Origin: Spongiibacter marinus
GTDB lineage: Bacteria; Pseudomonadota; Gammaproteobacteria; Pseudomonadales; Spongiibacteraceae
Assembly (NCBI RefSeq): GCF_016906995.1
Contig: NZ_JAFBBD010000001.1
Location: forward strand, 1-64,000
Direction of reading: 5' to 3'
Length of the DNA: 64,000 nucleotides
In this document: one piece after another, positions 51,776 through 62,600 of the stretch
How the letters are laid out: every line of letters begins with the position of its first letter
Position numbering within the stretch: position 1 is the first letter of the stretch
Notes under the pieces: generated by a model
Told to the model about the DNA's origin: nothing
What the model saw: only the letters and a program-made list of their open reading frames with translations
Databases searched by the model: none
Translations under genes and position numbers: made by a program

Positions 51776-54700
51776 ATGAACTCGTTCCTCCAAAAACTCC
51801 GTCGTCACAGCGCATCACGCCAAGCTGCTGTGAGTCGCTACCGCCGTTGGCTGCACCCACTGGCCAGCCTTGCCAGCTTCATTCTTATCGCCGTTGTTGC
51901 GGTATATATCGACCAGCTGAATAACCACAACCGCGAGTTGAATCACCGCGACGCCGTTCTGCGGGAAATGGGTTCCATCAGCGCTAAAGTAGAGAGTGAC
52001 CTGAAGGGTGACCTCCAGGCAGCCAAAGCGATGGTGGCAGCCGTCCGCCAGCACCCCGACCTCAACCCCGATTATCTGGATAAATATTCCGAAAGCCTGC
52101 TCTCCGGTGAAAGCCGCATTCGCAGCGTTGCCGTATTTCGCGGTGTTATCGGCGCCTACGTCTACCCACTCAAGGGCAATGAGCCGGTGCTGGGGCTAGA
52201 CTTAAGAACGCGGCCCGACCAACTCGCCGACATGATGAAGGTACACAAAACCGGCGGCGCTGTACTCTCGGGCCCTGTCGAATTAGTTCAAGGCGGTATG
52301 GCGCTGATTGCCCGTCTACCCGGTGGCCAGAATCAAGGTACTGGAGAGCCTATGACCGTGTCGGCCGTGATTGATATAGAGCAGCTGCTGCGTAGCAGTG
52401 GCCTGAGCGAAGCAGGCGAGCGATTGCAGGTAGCCATACGCAAATACGGACCCGAGGGTCGCTTAGGTAAAACCGTATTTGGCGATGCCGCACTATTTAA
52501 CGACCAGACCCGCGCGGTGACCACAGATATCCGACTACCGCTGGATGAGCGCTGGCAAATCGCCGCCGCCCCCGAGAGCGGCTGGCTACAGATGAATTTG
52601 CTTGACCCCTTCCGGGTTGTTGTCGCGTCGCTGGCACTAATCATTTTTTGCTTCCTAACCATTATTTCGTGGCTGCTTGCCAAGCGCTATGAAAGCAACC
52701 AACTATTAGTTCAGCTGTTCGAGCTATCGCCGATTGGCATTGCATTAAACGACTACGAAACAGGCAAATTCATCGCCGCCAATCAATCTCTGTGCAAAAG
52801 CTTAGGCTACCCTCATGAAAAGCTAACCGAGTTGCGCTACCAAGATATAACGCCCCAAGAATTCATGTTAGATGACGAGGCGGCTTTCATTATTCTCACA
52901 GAAACAGGCCGCCTGGGGCCCTATGAGAAACAGCTTATCCGCGCCAATGGCGAGCCCCTGCCTATCGAAACCAACAGCATTTTATTCAGCGACTCGCAGG
53001 GTAAACCGCTAATCTGGTCAATGGTTGAGGACATTAGTGAGCGGATGCACGCCGCCCAGATAATGGACCGGCAGCAACAGATGTTTAACTCCATGAGCCA
53101 GCAAGCAAGGATAGGTGCCTGGGAGCTGGAGGTGGAGAGCGGCCAGCTCACGTGGTCTGAGGTGACAAGGGAAATTTGTGGTGTACCAGCAAACTTTACC
53201 CCAACTGAAGAGGCGCTTCGCAGGGTGTTTCCTCAGGAAGAGATGTGGCACCTGCTGCAGCATTTGATCCGACGCGCCATTATCAATGGCCAGGCATTTA
53301 GCGAAGAAGTGAAGCTCACCACACAACAAGGCCGCGAACTGTGGATTCAGCTCACGGGCCACCCTGTACTGGATAAGCAGCGCTGCACACACATTTTCGG
53401 CTCACTCCAAGACATTGATGACCGCAAACGCGCCGCCGAAGCATTGATACGCGCCCGTGATGAAGCGGAGCAAGCCGCGCGCTCGAAAAGTGAGTTTTTG
53501 GCAACCATGAGCCACGAAATTCGCACCCCGATGAACGGCGTCCTCGGCATGCTGAATTTACTGGCAAACTCCGACCTCGACTTCGAACAGGAGCGTCGGG
53601 TGAGCATTGCCCGCAGCAGCGCACATTCGCTGCTCTCTCTCATCGACGATGTCCTGGACTTCTCCCGCATCGACGCCGGGAAAATGACCCTGGAAGACAG
53701 CAGCTTTGCGATACGCGAAGTCATCGAAGAAGTCTGCGAGAGCATGTCGTTGCGCGCACAGGAAAAAGGCCTGGAGCTCATTGTTGACCTTAGTGAGATC
53801 AACATAGACAAGGTCTCAGGCGACGCCGCAAGGCTACGCCAGGTCCTGACTAACTTACTTGGCAACGCACTAAAATTTACCGAAAGTGGCGAGATCGTTG
53901 TTCACGCTACGCTCACCGAGCATCAAAACCAATGGATATTTGACTGCTATGTACGCGACACCGGCATCGGCATTGCCAGTGAGAAATTAGACAGCCTGTT
54001 TAACGCATTCACCCAGGCGGATGCCAGCACCACGCGCCGCTATGGCGGCTCCGGACTTGGCCTGTCGATTAGCCAGAAGATCTGCCAAGCCATGAATGGC
54101 AGCATTGCCGTTAGCAGCAAGGAAAACAAAGGAAGCACCTTCCATGTCCAGGTGGTGCTGAATTCATCCGCCGATGCGTCATTCGATGAGGCCTATGCAT
54201 CGGGCAGGCATGTATGGTTGATAGAGGACAATATAAACAGCTGCAAAAGCCTTGAGCGTCAGCTGAAGCGCTGGGGCGCAAAAGTCTATTGCTCTACATC
54301 CAGTGAGTCGGCGCTCAACTCTGCCGAGAGTCATGATATTCCGCTGGAGAAAATCGACCTGGTTATTATCGACCGATACATGGATGGCTTAGATGGCACC
54401 GAGCTCGTTCAATTTCTGCGCCAGGAAGAACATCTAAGCAGCCAGCCTTTTGTCTTGCTCAGCAAAATCAGTAGTCAGGGAACCGACGCCCACTTTCGCT
54501 CGCTGGGCTTCGATGCGTGGTATCCCAAACCCCTCACCACCAGTAATTTGCGTGAAGCACTAAAACTGGCGCCCCTGGGAAGTTACTTGCAAAGCGATAG
54601 CGGCGACCGTACGCAGGAGGCACCGGCTAGCAGCCTATTACAGGGCAGGCGCGTGCTACTGGTTGAGGACAATGCGGTAAACCAAGAGGTGGTGCGCTGT

Positions 54701-55450
54701 CTGCTAGACGAGTTGGGCTTACAGGTCAGCATTGCCGATAACGGCAACAAGGCGATCACTGAGCTGAAGCACCAGCAGGACAAGCAAGCGCCGCCCTACT
54801 CCGCAATTTTAATGGACTGTCAGATGCCGGAAATGGATGGTTACGAGTGCACTCGCCAAATCCGTGCAGGTCTGGCAGGCGAAGCCGCACGCGAGTTACC
54901 CATTATCGCGTTGACGGCCAATGCCCTCAGCGGCGACCGGGAAAAATGCAGCGCCGCAGGTATGGATGACTACCTCAGTAAACCGATTGACCCCGACCGA
55001 CTGCATAAAAAATTGCTCAGCTGGTTGCACGCCTCGCGCAGCGACGACCCTGCCAACCCCGCATCAAAGAATCATGCAGAGGCGCTGTGGAATGCCGACA
55101 AAGCTCTGGAAGGGGTCATGGGGCAGGAACGTACCCTGAATAAAATGCTGGTGATGTTTAACGAGTACAGCATTGCGCAACAGCAGGCATTACGCAGCGC
55201 AGTTACCGCAGCAGATACTGCAGAAATTGCCCGTATCAGCCGCGCACTGAAGGGCAGTAGCGGACAGCTACAAGGCGACGCACTGCGCGAGCTGGCCTCA
55301 TCACTGGAACTTGCCGCCAGTAATAAGGACTGGGAAAAAATCCACTATTTCTACCCCCAGCTCCACCAGTGTTGGCAGCAGCTATGCGCGTGCTTTGAAC
55401 AGCATTTGCTGCGCAACACCAACGAAAGCCGCGCGCTAATAGAGGGTTAA
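51776..55450 (+). CDS. Hybrid sensor histidine kinase with two receivers and an Hpt-like domain
   Basis: Domains in order (from ATG 51776, GGGAG site): membrane helix 25-45, a periplasmic sensor of about 230 residues, a second membrane helix near 280-300, two PAS domains (about 310-420 and 430-550), HisKA with His near 579 (ATMSHEIRTPMNG), HATPase (NLLGNALKF; DTGIGIA; GGSGLGLSI), receiver 1 (Asp near 865, VIIDRYMDG), receiver 2 (Asp near 1013, ILMDCQMPEMDG) and a C-terminal Hpt-like helix bundle. In the Hpt motif the His is replaced: ISRALKGSSGQ reads Arg where AHxLKG has His. So phosphotransfer would stop at the receivers or go to a separate Hpt. No response regulator is adjacent. Confidence 0.9.
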   Translation: MNSFLQKLRRHSASRQAAVSRYRRWLHPLASLASFILIAVVAVYIDQLNNHNRELNHRDAVLREMGSISAKVESDLKGDLQAAKAMVAAVRQHPDLNPDYLDKYSESLLSGESRIRSVAVFRGVIGAYVYPLKGNEPVLGLDLRTRPDQLADMMKVHKTGGAVLSGPVELVQGGMALIARLPGGQNQGTGEPMTVSAVIDIEQLLRSSGLSEAGERLQVAIRKYGPEGRLGKTVFGDAALFNDQTRAVTTDIRLPLDERWQIAAAPESGWLQMNLLDPFRVVVASLALIIFCFLTIISWLLAKRYESNQLLVQLFELSPIGIALNDYETGKFIAANQSLCKSLGYPHEKLTELRYQDITPQEFMLDDEAAFIILTETGRLGPYEKQLIRANGEPLPIETNSILFSDSQGKPLIWSMVEDISERMHAAQIMDRQQQMFNSMSQQARIGAWELEVESGQLTWSEVTREICGVPANFTPTEEALRRVFPQEEMWHLLQHLIRRAIINGQAFSEEVKLTTQQGRELWIQLTGHPVLDKQRCTHIFGSLQDIDDRKRAAEALIRARDEAEQAARSKSEFLATMSHEIRTPMNGVLGMLNLLANSDLDFEQERRVSIARSSAHSLLSLIDDVLDFSRIDAGKMTLEDSSFAIREVIEEVCESMSLRAQEKGLELIVDLSEINIDKVSGDAARLRQVLTNLLGNALKFTESGEIVVHATLTEHQNQWIFDCYVRDTGIGIASEKLDSLFNAFTQADASTTRRYGGSGLGLSISQKICQAMNGSIAVSSKENKGSTFHVQVVLNSSADASFDEAYASGRHVWLIEDNINSCKSLERQLKRWGAKVYCSTSSESALNSAESHDIPLEKIDLVIIDRYMDGLDGTELVQFLRQEEHLSSQPFVLLSKISSQGTDAHFRSLGFDAWYPKPLTTSNLREALKLAPLGSYLQSDSGDRTQEAPASSLLQGRRVLLVEDNAVNQEVVRCLLDELGLQVSIADNGNKAITELKHQQDKQAPPYSAILMDCQMPEMDGYECTRQIRAGLAGEAARELPIIALTANALSGDREKCSAAGMDDYLSKPIDPDRLHKKLLSWLHASRSDDPANPASKNHAEALWNADKALEGVMGQERTLNKMLVMFNEYSIAQQQALRSAVTAADTAEIARISRALKGSSGQLQGDALRELASSLELAASNKDWEKIHYFYPQLHQCWQQLCACFEQHLLRNTNESRALIEG

Positions 55451-55464
55451 CTGCCGCACCGTCG

Positions 55465-55470
55465 TATAAT
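55465..55470 (+). promoter_or_regulatory. TATAAT -10 element before the methyltransferase gene
   Basis: A perfect TATAAT lies seven bases before the ATG at 55477. No good -35 is present at 16-18 bp. If used, transcription would start at or near the ATG, giving a leaderless or almost leaderless message. Confidence 0.35.
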
Positions 55471-55476
55471 GTGGGC

Positions 55477-56673
55477 ATGACCAGCAACGTTCTCACCGCT
55501 GCGAAAGGCGCCGACCTATTGCAGAACATCGACCAGCTACTCAGCCAGCACGAAGCATTGTGGCGCGCCGGCTCGAACGCCGAGTCAGTAACGCACTACG
55601 ACGCGCTGTTCCGCGCGCTTTGCACACTCTCGGCAGAGGATGTTGCCCAGCTGCAGGGCGACGACCTTATGCTCTTGGAGCGATTGTCGCCACACTTTGC
55701 CCATGCCAAAGACATACTCGCCATTCTGTCTTACTTTACGCCGCCCATCGCGCCACCACATATCGAGCCGCCCAGCGGCATTGGTGGTAGAAAATGGCAG
55801 CAAATACAGGCTTTTTGTGGCGGGTTAGCATCACTATCGGGAAACGTGATCGAGTGGTGCTCCGGAAAAGGCTACCTCGGCCAGGCACTGCGATTCCACC
55901 CGCAACACTCACCCTCGTCTGTCATCGGCCTGGAAATTGATAGCGACCTTGTTACCAGTGGCAACCGCAGGCACGCCAACACCAATCAACGCATTGTGCG
56001 TTGCGATGTATTGAGCGAGCAGGCAGAGTCGTTTGTGGCCGATGCCAACGCCATCATTGCACTGCACGCCTGCGGAGGTCTCCACCAACGTATGCTGAAA
56101 GTTGCCGCGGCGGCGAGCACCGCGCAGATTGCCCTCGCCCCGTGCTGCTACCACCGGTTTATTGAGCAGTACGCGCCACTGTCCAAGGCCGTCAACAACT
56201 CGCCCCTCTCAATCACAACACAAGATTTGCGCCTGGCGGTTCGACAAACCGTCACGGCCCGGCGCGGTGAAACGCAGGCGCGACGACAACTTCACCACTG
56301 GTGGCTTGCAAGCCAACAACTTGCCCAGCAACAGGGGATAGCGCTGGATCAATACCGCGCCCTGCCCCACAGCGCTGCCAAAAAAGGGTTTAGCTACTTT
56401 GTAGAACAACAATGCGCCGCCAATGGCATTGCAACACTCGACATGAGCGACGCTGATACCGCCCTGGCCAACGCGGCAGGCCAACAGCTTATGCAAGAGC
56501 AGCGCGGCCTCGCTGCCATGCTATTCAGGCGGCTGCTGGAATTGCGCTGTGTGTTAGACAGCGCCCTATTCCTGTGTGAGCAGGACTACCACGTTACGCT
56601 CAGTGTCTTTTGCCCGAGTACAACCACCCCAAGAAACTTTTTATTATCTGCCCGGCGCAAGAACGAAAGCTAA
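55477..56673 (+). CDS. SAM-dependent methyltransferase (Methyltransf_32 / METTL25-like)
   Basis: The SAM-binding loop VIEWCSGKGYLGQAL (about residue 125) and acidic VIGLEIDSDLV are followed by IIALHACGGLHQRML and the family's LAPCCYHRF (about 225). About 398 residues. The PCCYH motif places it with the methyltransferase-25-like group whose substrates are RNA or protein; the actual substrate is unknown. ATG 55477 is preferred to GTG 55471. It lies 26 bp after the hybrid kinase gene and is convergent with the giant gene. Confidence 0.85.
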   Translation: MTSNVLTAAKGADLLQNIDQLLSQHEALWRAGSNAESVTHYDALFRALCTLSAEDVAQLQGDDLMLLERLSPHFAHAKDILAILSYFTPPIAPPHIEPPSGIGGRKWQQIQAFCGGLASLSGNVIEWCSGKGYLGQALRFHPQHSPSSVIGLEIDSDLVTSGNRRHANTNQRIVRCDVLSEQAESFVADANAIIALHACGGLHQRMLKVAAAASTAQIALAPCCYHRFIEQYAPLSKAVNNSPLSITTQDLRLAVRQTVTARRGETQARRQLHHWWLASQQLAQQQGIALDQYRALPHSAAKKGFSYFVEQQCAANGIATLDMSDADTALANAAGQQLMQEQRGLAAMLFRRLLELRCVLDSALFLCEQDYHVTLSVFCPSTTTPRNFLLSARRKNES

Positions 56674-56685
56674 GCATCAAAGAGC

Positions 56686-59600
56686 TTAGTCACGTAAATA
56701 GACCCCGCTATTCCCGTAGCCATCCACCACTGCCACCCGCACGATGTCCGCTCCAATATCCACGCTTGAGCGAGGCACTGCACGACTATCGATCGCCCAG
56801 CGATCTGTTAGGTCTTCGGTATTGCCGAAACTGTCGACGGCAATAATCGACGAAATCTTACGAATCGGCGCAGCCTCATCTTCTGGGACAAAGGGGTCGA
56901 TAACACGGCGAGTATCGGGCAACACAGGGTAGTTCAGCGTTAAGCTATCCTGCTCTTCAATAAGGGCGAGGTTGGTGGCGGGGCTGACCTCAAAAGCTTG
57001 AGAGACCAGGTGGTAATCTTCCTCTGCTAGCGAAGGTGACAATGCTGAACCCGATACAACAAACCGGTAGTTTCCAACCGGCCAGTCTAGCGGCACTTCG
57101 AAATCGACAAGCCAAATATGTCGACCGCTGCTCAAGCGGTACTTTAGCTGCATTTCAAAGAAGGTATTGAGGGCATCGCCATTCGCACGGGTAACCGGCT
57201 GCCATGCGCCGTTGCGCTCTACTTGCATCAGCACTGAGGGCGTACCTAGAACAGGGTCCCCTCCCTCAAAAACAAACTCGGTTCGCTCAAACCGAGATAT
57301 GGATCGCGGTTGAGAAATACTGCTACCCGCTAGCATGCTGGGCAAGGCTTGCGCATTGACTTGCGAATCATAGTACTGGCGGTAGTGCTCATAGCGCACA
57401 ACCAGCTCATCAATCGGCGCCGCGCTGCTGTCTCGAAGCGACTCGAGCAGCTCCACCGTTACATCAAGAAAGCGCTCGCCCTGCTTCCAGCCCCAAAAGG
57501 TCGTGGTAGATTCCGCGCCTCCCAATGTTGCCCAGTCCTCCTCTTCGGGCGGCAAGATATAGCCAATATGGTCACCGGCATAACCCCATATAAAGGTGTC
57601 GTCGTAGCGATAGCGTTCCCCACCTCCCACTTCAGCAGCCGCATCGAGTAATCGCAGGCCGTATTCAGTAAGCGGTTCACCCGGCTGCATCAACAGGGTC
57701 AGCTCGCCAACTTTTTGAGCGGCAATGATCGTGTCCTGCGGGTAAAACGAGGCGTTTTCGGCAACGCCATTGTCGGCGAGGTCATAGGCATCTGGCGGCG
57801 GTGAAGGCAGACAATACGGAATCTGCTCGGGCAGGCCATTCCCCTCATAGCCCGGCACGTCTTTCAGACCAGCACCAACGAAGGGGACCGCAATGTCGTT
57901 GCCGCACTGCCCCGCACCCCAGGCGTAGGGAAACTCTTCAGGGCGATAACCCAGCCTGTCGCGATCAAGGATAATCCGCTTAGACACACTGCGAAGATCA
58001 GGGGATAGCTGGAACTGTTCAATGCTGTCGGCTATCACTTTTATTTGCGGAGCAAGCCGGCGCCCATAGCTTTCAATACGCTGCAGCTTATTGCGATGAA
58101 TATTACTGCGCGGACTGATATCGCCGGCCGCATTCTGCACCAACATCGCCAGTGGCAACGCCATCAGTTGCTCGGTTGCTCTTTCCACTGACGCCAGCAC
58201 ATCCCCTGAGAAATATTGATTCTCCACGTCAAAAGCAATGCCGTGAGCCGCCCAATTGATAATCACCGCCATTGGCTCAGGCTCGGCTTTATCCAAGGCA
58301 TCGATGCGAATCACACCAAGGCGGCGGCGAAGGGCCTGCAACCTATCGTCGTCGTAGCTGGGTAAACGTCCACGACGAAAGCCGTTCATTGCCAGCGCTT
58401 CCTGGGCACTGCCGTGGCCAATGCGCGCCAAGCGCATATTGTCATCGTCCAATGCCGTCACCACCACCGCTGCCAATTGCGCAACGACCCTGCGGTAGAC
58501 TTCGTGCTGATACAGATCCATCGCCAACCAAAAATAGCGCGCAGAGTGGTTGGCAAGCGCCCCGGGGCCATCGTGGCTGTGAGTCGCAGACAGTACCAAA
58601 CCATCGCCAAGTGCGATCCCCGTTTGCCGCTGCACTTCATCTTTTACATCTTCGGCAAGTTCGTTAAGTGCGCCGATGAAATCGGTTTTCAACAATACGA
58701 TGTAGTCGCGACCATCGTGCAGGGCAATGGCTTTGGCAACCAGTGAATCGTAGTAGCCTCGGCTCGGCGGCGAATAACTTGCGTAGGGGGAGTGAACCGC
58801 ACGTAACTCATCGGGCAAAGGCGCCAGAGGAGGGCAGCTTTCAGGGTGGTCGGGCTCGCAACCGTCAGCCATGTAAGGGATAAAGTCGACCAGCTCATCG
58901 AAAAATATCCGGTAATTACCCGAGGCAAAGCCTTCGGCGCCGGGAATATAGTCGCCAGCAACAGGTGGCCTTAGATACCCCCCCAATGGGGTACCAACCG
59001 GAATATCAATCGGCGCTTTGGCGATACCTGCACGCAGCGGCATAACCGAGTGAGCCTGCGGTTGCGCTTTGGCCTGTGGCTGCGGCTGCTCAAGCCCCAC
59101 CTCAGCCCCCACAGCCATCATCACTTGGCGCAGCGCATTGGCTGAATTTTCTTGCAGGCCAGCTAATACCGCATCTCCCGCCTTTTGGAACTCGCCATCG
59201 CGCATTTGCTCAACGGCCGCACTGAAAGCGCGGGTATCGATAGGCAAAGTCTCACCGCCAACTACCACTGGTTCGCCGACAATAGTCACGGGGGCAGGTA
59301 ACGGTGGGCAGCCTGCCGGCCCCCGTACCTCCCGCGCTATCCACGTATCGAGTAGCTGTCCTTGGCTATGTAGAAAGTGCGATTTTTGACATTTTGCATG
59401 GGGCGCCGCACGAGGGTAGCCATGGGGGTCGAAATCATCCCCCCTGGGCGCGACATTACCGATAGGCGGGCTTTGTGTTTTCCCTTCATCGAGCTCAATA
59501 AAACCAGACTTACTGCTGCGGCAAGCTCCCTGGCAACTGCCGCTGTCGTAACCCTCGCCGTCTCGCCCAGCGAGCGCCAAGCCCCAAAATGCATCGGCGT

Positions 59601-62600
59601 CTGGGTCGCGCTCCGCAAAGAACGCCTCTCGAGAGGCAAAGGTATATGTTGCGTTGTCGCCTGGGCGACGCGGGTAAATATCAGCGACCTCAACGCCAAT
59701 GGTTCGCGCCATCACCTGGGCGCTCCAGTGGGTAACTTGGTGGTCCGCAAAAGCCGGTTGCAGCAGGACTTGATTGTCAGGCCCATTCAAGGCGCTATTG
59801 TCGGCGATATGGTGGGCATACCCATTATTTTCAGACCGATCCCATAGCATCTGGATGAGTGCAAACCCTAAGTCGCGATCCAAGTCATCCTGGTAGGAGA
59901 GATAGAGAGGCGTAGCGTAGGACGGCAAGCCACCCGGCTCGTATTCTGCGTCAAAATCAACGCTTCGCCTCAGCAGGGTTGAGTAGTTCATGCCGACGAC
60001 ACCAAATACTCCGCGTTGCACATCCTTGGACATCGCAACGATCGGCCCTCCGGTGATGCCGCCTTGCGAGTTGCCGTCGTAGAAGATCTCTCTATGGTCG
60101 AAAACAGGCCGGCCCTTGGCATCCTGAAATACGGCCTCTGCCGCAAAACCAGCCGGGTGACGCATAGCCCTGGCAAGGAATAGAAAATTCAACAGCCCCT
60201 GTTGGGAAGCATCTGGGATCACCGCAAAATTGGATAAATCTACCAGCGCCGCCAAAACATTAGGAACATCCCCTGTCGAGAAGCCGAACAGGTCGACACC
60301 ACAAAACAGGAAATTGTATTCACGACTGAAATTCGGCACGTGATCGTATGTCACCGCTTGGTGGCCGTCCAATAAGCCATGGCCGTATATCCCACCCCTT
60401 GCTGGGTTTTCCGAGCTGGCTTGCTCAGGGATTTGGCAGGTAAATCGCGTTGTCATTTCACCGAGACTGTCGGGTAAGCCGTCCCCGTAGCTCGCCCCGG
60501 CGGCGTCGAAGGCAGGCGCATCGAGCGGGTCAAAGTACAGTCGGTTGGGCTGCACTGAGCCGCCATCTGCAATACCCACTCCCTCAAACAAGGTCTCGCA
60601 AGCTTCGCGCATTTCCTCCGGGAGCTGCACACACAATTGCTCGGCATAGATGCTGAGCTGGTCCAGTGGTGCCGGGTCGGTTGGAATAACAAAACTCGGC
60701 ACGGTGATCGTGCCCTCGATACGCCTAGCAATCCCGTCTCTGGGATTCTCCGTCACCTTGTCTATCGTGTAATCTGGCGCTCGACCTAAATCGGTGATGT
60801 TCCCCTGGGCGTCTTCGAGCTGACCGAGCTGTTTAAAGGCTTCATCACGCATATGGCGTAATCTGCCCACATTGTTTTCCGCACTGGCAACGGTAAAGTC
60901 CCACGCTAGGTACAGCTCATCATCGATACCTACCCCTGCTTGCAGCAAAACGGGACGGACGTTTTCATCCCACTGCTGACACCGCGCTGACAACACTGGA
61001 ACGCCAGCGGCTTTACTATCTCGACAGGCCCGGAAAGCGGCTTGTGCCCTGAGATAGGGGTCGCCGTTTTGCTGGCTTGGCAAGCGCTTCAAAACAACGA
61101 CATATCTCTGCCCTTCATCAAAATTCCGTGCGGGCCGGATGAGCAGCGCCGCTCGTTTTTCTGCCAAGGGGCTGCTATTTTCCACACCCTCACTGGGTAG
61201 CAGTAAGCCGGCGTTCAAATCCACCTCTGCCCACACCGGGTGTAGTTCGCCACTATCAGCATTGATTACCAATACAGAAGACTGATCGACCTCCAGTGAC
61301 TCAGACAAATGCGTTAGTCGAGGCGCACCGGGTACCGTGCCATCGTCATTGCTTTGCAGGTTCGGCACGTATGTCATGATCATTTGCCCTGGCGAGAAAC
61401 CATCGTTTCGGTTCCATTCCCTCGGGTCAATCGGCTTTCCAGCGATATTCCTCGGCATTGCGAGAGGATTGAAGTCCACTCGGCGCCCACTACCACCACG
61501 GGAAACGGATTGCGGGCTGCCATTGCTGGCGGGGACAGTAAAATGATCGCTTGGGAAAGGAAACAGACAGTGGGCGGGATCAAGCAGATCACAGCCACGC
61601 GCGGTGGCCTCAATCAGTTCGCCAATAGCAGGCAGCTCATCATTATTATTACTACCTCCACTGCCGAAAGCCGCACATACGCCCGGGGCTAATCCGCTAT
61701 CAATACAGCTGTCATAGATAGGTATCTCAGGGTCTATCTGGCTGCAAAGCGGTTCGGCGTCAGCGCCGCCTTGCTCGCGACAGCGCGCGGCGTATTCGCG
61801 CTGAATATAGTCGACTCGAAACCCGGCCATACTCAGCAAACAACGCTCGGAGTCGGCCCCTTCAGTTGAACACGCCGCTAAATATGGCGGTAAATATGCA
61901 TCGGCTTGGTCCGCCTTATCAAACAGCGGCAGGTAGCCCTGCATTCGCAGTAGTGGCGCCGTGAGTGGCCCCAGGGACACGAACTCCTCATAGCCAGTGA
62001 ATGGTACCAACATACCGGCGTCACCCGAGGCATCCACATAACTGAACTCTTCTTCGGGGATAATATAGCCAAAGCTATTTTGCGTGAGCCCGAGCAGCAT
62101 AGTGTGCGCATTTTGCGACGCCAGAGAGCGAATAAATTCGCCAAATGTTCCGGTTGTTTCACCTGGAATCGTGACAATCTCCAGGCCACTCTCCTCACCA
62201 CCCAAGGTAATTCGAGTGACATCGGTCGTGGCGTAGGGCGTTGCCTGCGGCAGGTATTGGGCTTGCGCCCCAAGCTCTGGCGGCAGCTGCTCATTTACAC
62301 CAGTGAAATCATAATACTGGTTAAACGCGCCCAGCCCGCCTGCTGCGACAAAAACCGGATTGGTAACTGGCAGCACGACTTGCTGACTTTGCACACGCAA
62401 GCCGCTGCGAATTTCTCGAATAGCCTCGTCGCCCTGTACCGCGGCGGCCATGCCCTCTCCTCGACAGTGAACGCGACCATAGTCTGGCGATGCATCGCCA
62501 TAGCCCTGTGGCTCACATCCAGGGCGACTGCCCGACGCCGACGCATCGGCAATCGGGCCGTTGAAATACAGCGCAGTACCGCCCTCTTTTTCCAGCCAAT

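Noticed and set aside
56670-56689. CTAAGC/GCTTAG inverted repeat at the end of the methyltransferase gene
   Set aside because: Six-base arms, no T-run; it could be a weak bidirectional terminator between convergent genes, but support is too thin.
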